Part shown: positions 42,786 through 50,817 of the stretch, in pieces
Position numbering within the stretch: position 1 is the first letter of the stretch
Layout of the letters: every line of letters begins with the position of its first letter
Source: CAVQUE01 sp046290435
GTDB taxonomy: Bacteria > Actinomycetota > Acidimicrobiia > Acidimicrobiales > UBA8592
Assembly (NCBI GenBank): GCA_046290435.1
Contig: JBKAGO010000076.1
Location: forward strand, 88,197 to 152,196
Direction of reading: 5' to 3'
DNA: 64,000 nucleotides
Program-made: the position numbers and the translations under genes
Notes under the pieces: generated by a model
Databases searched by the model: none
The model's input: only the letters and a program-made list of their open reading frames with translations
Told to the model about the DNA's origin: nothing

Positions 42786-43634
42786 TCAGTCGGTGTAGTA
42801 CCCGCCGTCGGGGTGGATGATGGTGCCGGTGACGTAGCTCGACTCGTCGCTGGCCAGGTACACGGCGGCGTCGGCGATCTCGTCGGGGCGACCCTTGCGG
42901 CGCAGCGGGATGGTGTCCTCGAAGCGGGCCCGGCGCTCGTCTTCGGGGATGAGCTCGAACACCGCGGTCATATGGGTCTCGATGAAGCCGGGGCCGATGG
43001 CGTTGACCCGGATGCCGGCGGGGCCGAGCATGCGGGCGGCCTTCTTGGTGAGCATCCAGACCGCGGCTTTCGACGATGTGTACGCCAGCGGGCCCGCATC
43101 GGGGTGTTTGGCGGCGACGCTGGCGATGGTGACGATGCTGCCGCCGTTGCCGGCCTCGAGCATGCGTGACGCACACGCCTGCATGCCCATGAGGGTGCCC
43201 TTGAGGTTGACCGCGTGCACGAGATCCCACTCGTCGAGGTCGGCTTCGACGAAGTCCCAGCCCGGGCGTTCCATGTACGGGATGCGGCTGGTGAGCATCT
43301 TGATATCGGCCTCGAGGTCGCCCGACACGTAGCCGCCATGGCTGATGCCGGCGGCGGTGAGGACGATGTCGATGCCGCCCCAGGTGTCGACGGCCAGCTG
43401 GGCCATGGCCTCGTTGTCGTCGTGGCTGGTGACGTCGACGCCGATGGAGACGGCGTCGCCACCGGCGTCGGTGATGGCCGCTGCGGTCTCGGCGGCCCGG
43501 TCGGCCTGGACGTCGGCCACGACGACCTTGGCGCCGTGCTCGGCGAAGCGGCGACAGCTGGCGGCGCCGATGCCGTTGCCGCCGCCGGTGACGACGGCGA
43601 CCTTGCCGGCGAGTCGTCCGTCGGTGGTGGTCAT
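42786..43634 (-). CDS. Short-chain dehydrogenase/reductase
   Basis: A 282-residue classical SDR: cofactor loop TGGGNGIGAA near residues 16-25, Asp in VVADVQAD for NAD preference, TIASVAAKH with the catalytic Ser, YTSSKAAVWML with Tyr-x3-Lys, and GPGFIETHM. An internal insertion (DLEADIKMLTSRIPYMERPGWDFVEADLDEWDL) lengthens the region before the catalytic helix. The ATG at 43634 starts the homology. Substrate unknown; the ACAD neighbour suggests a hydroxyacyl-CoA, inferred only. Confidence 0.93.
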   Translation of the reverse strand: MTTTDGRLAGKVAVVTGGGNGIGAASCRRFAEHGAKVVVADVQADRAAETAAAITDAGGDAVSIGVDVTSHDDNEAMAQLAVDTWGGIDIVLTAAGISHGGYVSGDLEADIKMLTSRIPYMERPGWDFVEADLDEWDLVHAVNLKGTLMGMQACASRMLEAGNGGSIVTIASVAAKHPDAGPLAYTSSKAAVWMLTKKAARMLGPAGIRVNAIGPGFIETHMTAVFELIPEDERRARFEDTIPLRRKGRPDEIADAAVYLASDESSYVTGTIIHPDGGYYTD

Positions 43635-43751
43635 GAGTGCTGTTCCGTGCTGCGCATCGGGCGATCATGACACACGCCGTCGCCCTTCCGCGACGGCGCC
43701 GGGGGCGGTCGCCCTGGCGTCGAGGGCCAGGCGGCCGGGCTCGACGCTGCG

Positions 43752-43808
43752 CGCCGAAATCTGGGACTTTGCGCGCACCTGCTGCGCGCGAAGTCCCAGA
43801 TTTCAGCG
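43752..43808 (-). terminator. 26-bp-stem hairpin, family D
   Basis: Bases 43752-43777 (CGCCGAAATCTGGGACTTTG and six more) pair with 43783-43808 with two mismatches of the G-T type and a 5-nt loop. It lies 23 bp after the stop of the minus-strand SDR at 43832. AAATCTGGGACTT recurs in the hairpin at 58240-58297 inside egtD. Confidence 0.72.
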
Positions 43809-43831
43809 GATCTCTTGGCTGTGTGATCGCC

Positions 43832-44632
43832 TCAGGCGAGCGAACCTGCGTCGACGGCGAGGGTCGATCCGGTCATGTAGGCCGACAGGTCGCTCGCGCA
43901 GAACAGGGCAACGCGGGCGATGTCGTCCGGGACCCCTCCTCTGCCGAGGGGGTTGGCGGCGAGGCGCTTCTCGATGTCGAGGCCGGCGGCCTTGAGCGGA
44001 CCCATCTGGTCGGCGACGCCGGGGGTGGCGATGACCGACGGGGCGAGGCCGAGGACCCGGATGCCGAGGGGGCCGAGCTCGATCCCGAGGTTCTTGGTGA
44101 TGCCGACGACGGCGTGCTTGGAGGCGACGTAGGCGCTGATGCCGGGGGCAGCCTTGAAGCCCGCTGTCGAGGCGAGGTTGATGATGACGCCGCCGTCGGC
44201 CATGCGCTTGGCGGCTTCGCGGGCGCCGACGTAGGTGCCACGGACGTTGACGGCGAGCATGGTGTCGAGGAACTCGTCGGTGACCTCGAGGGGGTCGCCG
44301 GTGGTGGGGAAGATCCCGGCGTTGTTGACCCAGATGTGCAGACCACCGGCGGCGGCGGCGTGTTCGGCGACGGCGACGAGCGAGGCGGTGTCGGTGACGT
44401 CGAGCTCGGCAGCCTCGACGGTGGCACCGGTGGCGGCGGCGATGGCCTGCGCCGCGGCGGCGGCCCCGTCGAGGTCGATGTCTCCGATGATGACGTCGGC
44501 GCTGGCCTCGGCGAGACGGTAGGCGATGCGTTCGCCGATGCCCTTGGCGCCGCCGGTGACGACGGCGCGCTTGCCGGCGAGGTCGATCAGCGACGCCAAC
44601 GGCGAGTCGGTGAAGTCAGGTGCGATGGTCAC
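43832..44632 (-). CDS. Short-chain dehydrogenase/reductase
   Basis: A 266-residue SDR with cofactor loop TGGAKGIGERIA, Asp in IGDIDLDG, NNAG, NLASTAGFKAAPGISAYVASK with the Ser-Tyr-Lys set, and LAPSVIATPG. The C-terminal STLAVDAGSLA closes the family. GTG 44632 is preferred because GAGGAG lies 7-9 nt upstream. The region between it and the nitroreductase carries four family A repeats. Its product and substrate are unknown. Confidence 0.93.
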   Translation of the reverse strand: MTIAPDFTDSPLASLIDLAGKRAVVTGGAKGIGERIAYRLAEASADVIIGDIDLDGAAAAAQAIAAATGATVEAAELDVTDTASLVAVAEHAAAAGGLHIWVNNAGIFPTTGDPLEVTDEFLDTMLAVNVRGTYVGAREAAKRMADGGVIINLASTAGFKAAPGISAYVASKHAVVGITKNLGIELGPLGIRVLGLAPSVIATPGVADQMGPLKAAGLDIEKRLAANPLGRGGVPDDIARVALFCASDLSAYMTGSTLAVDAGSLA

Positions 44633-44792
44633 GGTCGTGCTCCTCAGGGCTGGATGGGTGATGCGTCGTTGGTGAAGGTGTTCGTGCGGTTCGTCAGGCC
44701 TGCATCGAGCAGGTCCGGTATCGGCGGCTGAGCCAGCGGCGGTGCGAGCAGCGCGGCGGGTGCGGGGCTCGCAACGGCGAGGCGCCAACCTT

Positions 44793-45023
44793 CCGGCGCC
44801 GAAACACGTCGCCCTGACAACAGATCTCGGCGCCAGCCCGGCAGCGCCATGGTTCCGGCGCCGAAACACGTCGCCCTGACAACAGATCTCGGCGCCAGCC
44901 CGGCAGCGCCATGGTTCCGGCGCCGAAACACGTCGCCCTGACAACAGTTCTCGGCGCCAGTTGCCCGCCGTCATCGTTCTGGCGCCAAAACGCGTTGCCC
45001 GGGCGACATTTCTCGGCGCCGGA
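44793..45023. repeat. Family A palindromic elements, 4 copies with exact 62-bp period
   Basis: Copies start at 44793, 44855, 44917 and 44979. The first three share CCGGCGCCGAAACACGTCGC and the first two also share their spacer (CCCGGCAGCGCCATGGTT), a recent tandem duplication. The fourth has its inner arm reversed (GTTGCC...GGCGAC), the only reversed copy in the window. They occupy most of the 422-bp gap 44633-45054. Confidence 0.92.
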
Positions 45024-45054
45024 AACGATGGCCATTGCCGACACCGACGTCGGG

Positions 45055-45675
45055 TCAGCCGACCGGCGGGCGGAGGTCGCCCTGCCAGCCGTCGCGGTGG
45101 ATGACCTGGTCGAGCGGCACACGGTTGACGGGCCCGAACTTGGCGTCGGGCCAGCCGACCGGGATCATGCAACCGATGTGGACGTCGTCGGGGATGGACA
45201 GCGTCTCGCGGATGGTCTTGTCGGCCACCCCCTGGAAGGTCGTGAACGTCGTGCCGAGCCCGAGCGCTCGGGCCGCGACGATCAGGTTCTGCGCGGCCGG
45301 GTAGACCGACGACCACACGAAGTCGACCCGCGGCGCCTGCGGCGGATAGACGGCCTTGCCGCAGACGAGGATCAACACCGGGCACGTGGCGATCGACCGG
45401 ACGAGGTGGGCGGTGCCGTCGAGCATGAGCCGGTGGGTCTTGTCCGGGCGATCCATGGCGTCGACGCGATCGGCCATGACGGCTTCGATGGCATCGCCGA
45501 TGGCCTGCTTCTTGGCCGCATCGCGCACGACGACGAAGTCGCGGCCCTGGGAGTTGCCGGGGCTCGGCGCCCGGGTGGCGGCGTGGATGATCTTGTCGAT
45601 CAGGTCGTCGTCGACCGGGTCGGGTTTGAGGTAGCGGATCGCCCGACAGGTTTCCATGGCTTCGAAGACGTCCAT
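45055..45675 (-). CDS. Nitroreductase-family FMN oxidoreductase
   Basis: A 206-residue NAD(P)H:FMN-fold protein. MDVFEAMETCRAIRYLKPDPV is the family N-terminus with the FMN-binding CRAIR in place of the usual RRSxR; APSPGNSQGRDFVVV holds the flavin-contacting SPGNSQ, and ALGLGTTFTTF the second. ATG 45675 is chosen over 45702 because the homology begins there. Nitro, quinone or enoyl substrates are possible. It precedes a hairpin and a secreted-protein operon on the same strand. Confidence 0.9.
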   Translation of the reverse strand: MDVFEAMETCRAIRYLKPDPVDDDLIDKIIHAATRAPSPGNSQGRDFVVVRDAAKKQAIGDAIEAVMADRVDAMDRPDKTHRLMLDGTAHLVRSIATCPVLILVCGKAVYPPQAPRVDFVWSSVYPAAQNLIVAARALGLGTTFTTFQGVADKTIRETLSIPDDVHIGCMIPVGWPDAKFGPVNRVPLDQVIHRDGWQGDLRPPVG

Positions 45676-45727
45676 GGAGCGGCACCGTACCCGATCACCC
45701 ATCGGCGAGCCGGGGGACGACCACTCC

Positions 45728-45776
45728 GATCTCGTCGCGGTGGTCCACCGTCACGGTGGACCAACCACACGAGATC
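45728..45776 (-). terminator. Hairpin E1 after the secreted-protein gene
   Basis: GATCTCGTCG...GTCCACCG at 45728-45750 pairs with 45754-45776 at 19 of 23 positions around TCA. It lies 17 bp after the stop of the minus-strand secreted-protein gene (45794). The same sequence recurs at 48770-48818. Confidence 0.65.
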
Positions 45777-45793
45777 CGGCAGGCGACGAGGTT

Positions 45794-46759
45794 TCAGCCA
45801 CCGATCGTCGCGACGGCCTGATACTCACGCACCTCGAGCGGCACCGGGTCTGCGATCCGACGCACGGCACCGATCGGTCCCCCACCACACGGCGACTCCA
45901 GAACACCGTCGAGATCGGCGTCGTACACACAACTCCAGGTCAGCGACCAGACGCTCGCGACCGTCACCGGAAAGCCCGCCCCGTCGGAGGGCTCGATGTA
46001 CACGTGCCCACAATTATCGGCATCGAGCTGGACCTCCCATGCCACATCGGGGTCATACGCCAGGCCCGCGCCGTCGCAATCGACCACCTCGGAACCATCG
46101 CCCATATCGGCATCGACCGTCTCGAACACCGCGACCACCGTCGCACACGCATACCTGCCCGGCGGGATACACGCCGTCGCCATCAGCGGCGCCGTGTCGC
46201 CGTCGTCCATCCACACCCAGGTCTCGATACCGACGACCTGGAAGTCCTCCGCCGCCGGCGAGAAGACCGCCTCCGGCAACGGGATCCGCAACACCCGCTG
46301 CGCCGCCTCCAACATCCCCGCTGTCGGCGGCGGATCGCCGAGCTCGAAGATCTCGATGATCGGGCCACCGCCGAAGCTCGACTCGCACCTCACCACGACG
46401 AACTGCGCATCGTCGACCGGGACCTCGGCGTCGCCCTCCGCACCGGATGCGCCGCCGCCACCGACCGGCGCCGCGCCCGGAACACCGATCCCCTGCAGAT
46501 ACCCACCAACCTCGGCACGATCCCCCACCCAGTAGACACACGGATCCGACCCCGCACCAACCCCCGACTCCCCCGGCCCCGACGACCCCACCACCACCTG
46601 CCCACCGGAAGACGTACTCGAACCGGAAGCATCAACCGAGCCGCCGCCTGCACCTCCCACAATCGGTGGAGAACTCAGAGCACCAGCGGGAGCCCCTACA
46701 ACGAAAAAGCACAGCGCGGATAGGGCTACCCAGCGCGATAGAAAAGACCGTCTCAGCAT
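45794..46759 (-). CDS. Exported protein of unknown function
   Basis: A 321-residue protein with a signal peptide (MLRRSFLSRWVALSALCFFVVGAPAGA), a Gly/Ser-rich linker (~45-90) and a beta-rich domain with several cysteines (DNCGHVYIEPS, WSLTWSCVYDADLDG, LEVREYQAVA). The C-terminal pattern 'C-x-Y, then W-x-W, then V-x-E-x-Q' is shared with exported actinobacterial proteins often mis-named ATP/GTP-binding; no nucleotide motif is seen here. ATG 46759 overlaps the stop of the upstream lipoprotein (ATGCTGA), so the two are co-translated and probably form a surface pair. A longer ATG at 46795 would spoil the signal peptide. Confidence 0.72.
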   Translation of the reverse strand: MLRRSFLSRWVALSALCFFVVGAPAGALSSPPIVGGAGGGSVDASGSSTSSGGQVVVGSSGPGESGVGAGSDPCVYWVGDRAEVGGYLQGIGVPGAAPVGGGGASGAEGDAEVPVDDAQFVVVRCESSFGGGPIIEIFELGDPPPTAGMLEAAQRVLRIPLPEAVFSPAAEDFQVVGIETWVWMDDGDTAPLMATACIPPGRYACATVVAVFETVDADMGDGSEVVDCDGAGLAYDPDVAWEVQLDADNCGHVYIEPSDGAGFPVTVASVWSLTWSCVYDADLDGVLESPCGGGPIGAVRRIADPVPLEVREYQAVATIGG

Positions 46760-47415
46760 GTCGCGGGTCCAAACTCGCTGGCTGCGACAAGCCATTGTCC
46801 GCCGCCTTGAGGGTCAACTCGCACACGCGAGGCGATACGAAGTGCGCCCTCACTGATCTGGACCTGGTCATCAGCAAGGCTGCGCACTTCCAGATCGGTG
46901 ACAAAGCAGAACCCAACGACAGCGGCGCCGTCATCCCGAACAACTACGTTGGGCGATTCGCCAACAGCAAGCCCGGCCACGTACGTACCAGATGCTCCGT
47001 AGTCGGCAATCACTTGCACAAGGGCCTGCCGTGCATCTCCCCACACGTAACTGTCGAAGTCGAGGGCTTCGGGGCTGGGGTTCTTGCCGCGGGCTTCGAT
47101 GCTCAGGCGGAGATAGCGCTCCCAGGCGGCGATGATCTCGGCCTCGGGTGTCGGGGTCGGCGCAACAGTCGGCTCGGGTGTCGGGGTCGGCGCAACAGTC
47201 GGCTCGGGCGTCGGGGTCGGCGCAACAGTCGGCGCAGGCGTCGCTGTCGCCTCGGCCCCTTCGATCGCCGTGCCCTCGGGATCCACAGGGCCGGCCTCGT
47301 CGTCTGACGAACCACCCCCGCCACAGCCGGCCAGCACCATCACCGCCACGACGAACCACAGAAGAGCGACGCTGACCCGTGGTCGGCGCTCGATCGATCG
47401 GCCGGTGCGCGGCAC
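46753..47415 (-). CDS. Lipoprotein with Thr-Pro repeats, NTF2-like C-terminus
   Basis: A 220-residue lipoprotein. A membrane stretch ends in lipobox LAGC (Cys31). Residues ~50-90 are a linker with three TPTPEPTVAP units, coded by a 30-bp DNA repeat at 47140-47240. The globular end begins WERYLRLSIEA and ends GPATC, a pattern repeated in the lipoprotein at 47982. GTG 47415 is chosen because it gives a normal lipoprotein signal; ATG 47598 would give a 281-residue form without one. It is followed immediately by the exported-protein gene. Function unknown. Confidence 0.7.
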   Translation of the reverse strand: MPRTGRSIERRPRVSVALLWFVVAVMVLAGCGGGGSSDDEAGPVDPEGTAIEGAEATATPAPTVAPTPTPEPTVAPTPTPEPTVAPTPTPEAEIIAAWERYLRLSIEARGKNPSPEALDFDSYVWGDARQALVQVIADYGASGTYVAGLAVGESPNVVVRDDGAAVVGFCFVTDLEVRSLADDQVQISEGALRIASRVRVDPQGGGQWLVAASEFGPATC

Positions 47416-47981
47416 GCAACGATATGGGTCGGCCCTCGGACTCTCGGCATCCGCACCGGCCCGGGAGGCCGCACCGGTGCACGACCTCGCGCCGGACGCG
47501 ACGAGCGGTGAGCCGGCCCCAGCGGACCCGGCGATCTCTTCGTCTCGTGAGCCGCCCACCACGGCGAAGCCCACTGCTCGCACCCCGATACCTTCCATGC
47601 ATCCGCGATGCACCAAGGTGCACCAGGTCGCCGCCGCTGCACGACCTCGCCGTCGAGATTGCACGACCTCGGCCTTTGGGACAACAGGAGGATCCACCCA
47701 TCGTCCGCTTCGGCGCCCGCCACGGCCGGTCGCTCCTGCCTGGCCGCTCGTGGAGCCGGCGGCGGACGCGCCCGACTCCTCGCGACCGGCGTAGCGGCTC
47801 GCAGCGTCGCAGCGCGGCCCGGTGTCGCCCGCCACGTCGGCATCCGGTCCGGCGGTGCTGCGCCCGCGCCCGGCTACGGCGGCCACCAGATCGAGGAGCG
47901 CTGTCGGAGCGATCCTGGTCGGCGCCCTCGGAGCGCTCCCGCCCGGCGACCGCGGCGTGGAGCGCTCCCGGCTCGAGCGGC
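47416..47981. other. 566-bp stretch with short palindromes, no supported gene
   Basis: Frames here are open but have no start, ribosome site or domain that I trust. It contains the palindromes TGCATC-cgc-GATGCA (47598-47612) and GCACC-aa-GGTGC (47610-47621), and three copies of TGCACGACCTCG near 47479, 47639 and 47661. It could hold the promoter of the downstream lipoprotein operon. Confidence 0.4.
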
Positions 47982-48671
47982 TCAACACCGGCGGCCCTCG
48001 AAGTCCACCTCGGCGACCGACCACTTGCTCTCGGTGACGCGGACCAAACGGGCCCACGCGGTCAGGCGGAACGGCTCGGGCTCGACGAGCGCCCCATCTT
48101 CCCAGTACGGCTCGATCGTCTCGACGACGCAGCTCTCGATCTGCGCGGACGACGGGCCCAAGAGCCTGACCTCGATGCTGTCGCTGGTCAGGGTGCGCCA
48201 ATCCACATAGCCATCGAAGATGACTCCTCGATAGATGGAGAGCAGTTCCACCCGAGCCTCTTCGATGCTGTAGGCCTCGACGTCGATGGCGTCGTCGCTG
48301 GGGCTGGAACTCTCCAGTTCGTATCGGGATCGCAGATAGCGTTCCCACACCTGGGCAACGGCAGTGGCCGGGTCGTCGGGCGGGACCTCGGCGGCCGGGT
48401 CTTCGTCGGACGAGAGCCGGACCGGCCGGTCCTCCATCCGAGCGATCGCGTCGGCGTAGGGGACCTGCCGCATGCTCTGCTCGAACGGCTCGGAGCGAGT
48501 GCACCCGACGATCGCGAGCACAAGGCCGAACGCGACGACAACGACGACGGTCCGACCAGCCCGGGCGAGCCACCGCCGACTTCGTCCACTCGTCGTCCGC
48601 CGATGTCGGGGGGCGCCACCCTGGCCTGGGGCCGCCGTCCTGTCTCGCTCGTCAGTCGCCGTCGATGTCAC
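47982..48671 (-). CDS. Lipoprotein, paralogue of the 46753 lipoprotein
   Basis: A 229-residue lipoprotein with a long basic N-region, the segment TVVVVVAFGLVLAIVGC (Cys57) and a globular end that begins VWERYLRSRYELES and finishes VAEVDFEGRRC. The WERYLR start, the alternating helix/strand pattern, and the terminal Cys match the lipoprotein at 46753, suggesting duplication within the locus. The fold may be NTF2-like (helix plus curved sheet), which is inference. GTG 48671 has AGGGGA a few bases upstream. No substrate is known. Confidence 0.7.
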   Translation of the reverse strand: MTSTATDERDRTAAPGQGGAPRHRRTTSGRSRRWLARAGRTVVVVVAFGLVLAIVGCTRSEPFEQSMRQVPYADAIARMEDRPVRLSSDEDPAAEVPPDDPATAVAQVWERYLRSRYELESSSPSDDAIDVEAYSIEEARVELLSIYRGVIFDGYVDWRTLTSDSIEVRLLGPSSAQIESCVVETIEPYWEDGALVEPEPFRLTAWARLVRVTESKWSVAEVDFEGRRC

Positions 48672-48769
48672 GGCCGTCCCCTCTCACATGGGCTGCGAGA
48701 GTATTTCAATATCTTTCAGATCCCGTCAAGGCGAACGGGGTCGAGAAGAGAAAGCGGCGAATCGGGCCG

Positions 48770-48818
48770 GATCTCGTCGTGGTTGTCCACCGCCACGGTG
48801 GATCAGCACGACGAGATC
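48770..48818 (-). terminator. Hairpin E2 after the membrane oxidase gene
   Basis: GATCTCGTCGTGGTTGTCCA... at 48770-48792 pairs with 48796-48818 at 20 of 23 positions around CCA. It lies about 10 bp after the minus-strand oxidase stop (48829). It is the twin of E1 at 45728; together they bracket the three secreted-protein genes. Confidence 0.65.
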
Positions 48819-48828
48819 GGGGCAGTGG

Positions 48829-49743
48829 TCAGCGGCGGGGCATCCAGCCGGGGCGGTTCCACACGTGGCCGAGCTTGGCCTTCAGGCCCTTGGCCCGGCG
48901 AACGTCGCGGGCGATGTCGGCGAACTCGTGATAGGCGATGCGCACCGGATTGTGAGTGTCGATGTTCTTCGTCAGGCCGTACTTGATGCGCCGCACCTCG
49001 GGCTCGAAGGTGCCGAAGAGCTTGTCGAAGACGATGAGGATGCCGCCGTAGTTCTTGTCGAGATACTGCGGGTTGGCGCCGTGGTGCACGCGGTGGTGCG
49101 ACGGCGTGTTGAGCACCGCTTCGACCGGGCGCGGCAGCCGATCGATGGTCTCGGTATGGATCCAGTACTGGTACAGCAGGTCGAGCTGGCCGGCCTTGGC
49201 GACCTGGGCGGGCGTGAAGCCCAGCAGCGGCATCGGCAGGTACACCCACGCCATCAGGAAGCCGGACCAGGGCTGGCGCAGCGCGGTCGAGAGGTTGTAA
49301 CGCTCGCTGGAGTGGTGGGTGACGTGGTTGGCCCAGAAGATGCGCTTCTCGTGCTGCCAGCGGTGCGACCAGTAGTAGCAGAGGTCCCAGGCCAGCAGCG
49401 CCGCCGGCAGTGCGCCCCGCTTGGCACCGAGGTCTGCGATCCGGTGCGCGAACACGAAACGGCTGAGCTTGCCGAGAACCGTCATCGAGGCGAAGCCGAC
49501 GGCGATGTTGCCGGCGAGCATCGTCAGGCTGGCGACGGTGTCGCTGCGGTCGTAGCCGACGGGGACGAGCGGGTCGGGCGGCAGCGATGGGTCGGAGAGC
49601 TCGCCGGGAGTGGCGTCGTCGAGGTCGCCGGGCAGGCGGAGCTCGGGCCGGCGCTTCAGGACCTGCGCCTCGGCCACCATGGTGGCGGCGAACATGGGCA
49701 GCGACAGCAGGTCGATGGTGTCGACTGGTAGCGATCGCTTCAT
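48829..49743 (-). CDS. Fatty-acid hydroxylase/sterol-desaturase superfamily membrane oxidase (alkylglycerol-monooxygenase-like)
   Basis: A 304-residue integral membrane di-iron oxygenase. The histidine clusters are HRWQHE (HxxxH), HVTHHSSERYNLSTALRQ (HxxHH) and NTPSHHRVHHGANPQYLDKNYGG (HHxxHH), all intact. The string HHSSERYNLSTALRQ followed by HHRVHHG is characteristic of the alkylglycerol-monooxygenase branch, which cleaves ether lipids using pterin; plain fatty-acid hydroxylation is the alternative. Several hydrophobic segments lie before and between the clusters. ATG 49743 begins the protein. It probably acts on membrane lipids. Confidence 0.88.
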   Translation of the reverse strand: MKRSLPVDTIDLLSLPMFAATMVAEAQVLKRRPELRLPGDLDDATPGELSDPSLPPDPLVPVGYDRSDTVASLTMLAGNIAVGFASMTVLGKLSRFVFAHRIADLGAKRGALPAALLAWDLCYYWSHRWQHEKRIFWANHVTHHSSERYNLSTALRQPWSGFLMAWVYLPMPLLGFTPAQVAKAGQLDLLYQYWIHTETIDRLPRPVEAVLNTPSHHRVHHGANPQYLDKNYGGILIVFDKLFGTFEPEVRRIKYGLTKNIDTHNPVRIAYHEFADIARDVRRAKGLKAKLGHVWNRPGWMPRR

Positions 49744-50031
49744 CGGCGCATCCCCGCTGTGTGCTCGCCGTGCCCGCTCTGCTCGCCGTGCCCGCTCTGC
49801 TCGCCGTGCCCGCTCATGGAACGATGATAACGACCATTACGAGCCGGGACCGGTCGGCCCGTCGGCCAGCGCCCGGCGCGGTCGCCGCCCGGCGCGGTCG
49901 CCGCCCGTCAAGGTCGCCACCCCGCGGGGTCGCCACCCTGCGAGGTCGCCGGCCGGCGCGGTCGGTGCTCGTCGGGGTCGGTGCTCGGCGAGGTCGCCGC
50001 CCGTCGGGGTCGGTGCTCGGCGAGGTCACCG
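49744..50031. repeat. Low-complexity tandem repeats upstream of the DinB gene
   Basis: An 18-bp unit TGCTCGCCGTGCCCGCTC occurs three times in exact tandem at 49762-49815. From about 49860 to 50030 a degenerate 16-18-bp unit around CGCGGTCGCCGCCCG and CGGGGTCGGTGCTCGGCG repeats about ten times. The region has no gene. It lies between the divergent oxidase and DinB-family genes. Confidence 0.7.
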
Positions 50032-50033
50032 TT

Positions 50034-50079
50034 CTGGCGCCGAAAACTGTCGCCCTGGCAACGAGTTTCGGCGCCAGAA
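50034..50079. repeat. Family A palindromic element, single copy
   Basis: CTGGCGCCGAAA ... TTTCGGCGCCAG with inner GTCGCC/GGCAAC, same orientation as the other copies. It is ~105 bp before the DinB start and directly follows the degenerate tandem repeats. Confidence 0.9.
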
Positions 50080-50184
50080 CCTCTGGCACCCGCTTCGCTG
50101 CACTCCCCGGCCGCTCGGGCCGTGGCCAGCCGACGACCTCGATCGGCACCCCACCCATGGGCCGGGCCTCTAGGGTCTCCGACG

Positions 50185-50817
50185 ATGGACGACGATGCGC
50201 TCTTCGACGCCCTGGCCCGCCAGCGAGGCCGCCTCGCCGCACTGCTCGACGACCTCGACCACGACGAGTGGGACGTCGCCTCGTGGTGCGAGGGCTGGCA
50301 GGTACGCCACGTCGTCGGTCACATGGTGAGCCTCATCGAGGTGCCGATGCGGCGCTTCTTCTTCGGATCGATCCGCCACCGAGGGTTCGACCGCTGCGCG
50401 TCCCACCTGGCGGTCGAGTGCGGATCGCAGTCGCGACCGAACCTGCGGGCCGCCTATCGGTCCACCGTCGATGTCGCCAAGGCTCCGCCCTATGTCGGCC
50501 CGATCGCGCCGCTGGTCGACGTGGTCGTCCACACCGTGGACATCACCGGACCACTCGGGCGCGACGCCGATCTCGATCCCGAGGCGGCCGAGATGGTCTT
50601 GTCATACCTCACCGGGGACAAGACGGCCCGGTTCCTGCCATCGGTGGGCGTCGAGGGACTGCGTCTCGTGGCCTCGGACCTCGAATGGGAGTCCGGCAGC
50701 GGCCCCCTCGTCGAAGGTCCCGCCGGAGCGCTGGCCGCCGCCTTGTCACGCCGATCAGCGGCCCTCGATCACCTGAGCGGCGAAGGCGTCGCCGAGTTGG
50801 CCCGCCGCATCGGCTGA
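50185..50817 (+). CDS. DinB/MDMPI-like (mycothiol-dependent maleylpyruvate isomerase N-terminal) protein
   Basis: A 210-residue helical-bundle protein. It begins DALARQRGRLAALLDDL and WCEGWQVRHVVGHMVSL, and carries the metal-binding motif DVVVHTVDI in the third helix, giving the His triad of the DinB superfamily. A C-terminal extension (VEGLRLVASDLEWESGSGPLVEG) fits the MDMPI-type wing. Members are thiol-dependent S-transferases in mycothiol producers; the substrate here is unknown. ATG 50185 starts the family core. A tandem-repeat tract follows the gene. Confidence 0.82.
   Translation: MDDDALFDALARQRGRLAALLDDLDHDEWDVASWCEGWQVRHVVGHMVSLIEVPMRRFFFGSIRHRGFDRCASHLAVECGSQSRPNLRAAYRSTVDVAKAPPYVGPIAPLVDVVVHTVDITGPLGRDADLDPEAAEMVLSYLTGDKTARFLPSVGVEGLRLVASDLEWESGSGPLVEGPAGALAAALSRRSAALDHLSGEGVAELARRIG

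Noticed and set aside
44793..45023. Possible CRISPR array from equal-length repeats and variable spacers in family A clusters
   Set aside because: Repeats are fully palindromic, clusters have only 2-4 units, spacers are 16 bp and sometimes identical, and no cas gene is in the window.
45728..48818. Composite mobile element bounded by hairpins E1 and E2
   Set aside because: Both hairpins sit right after stop codons of minus-strand genes, are not inverted relative to each other as terminal repeats, and no transposase or target duplication is seen.
47379..48986. 535-codon + strand frame across the lipoprotein region
   Set aside because: Arg/Pro/Ser-rich composition, no domain, and it lies antisense to two lipoproteins with good signal peptides.
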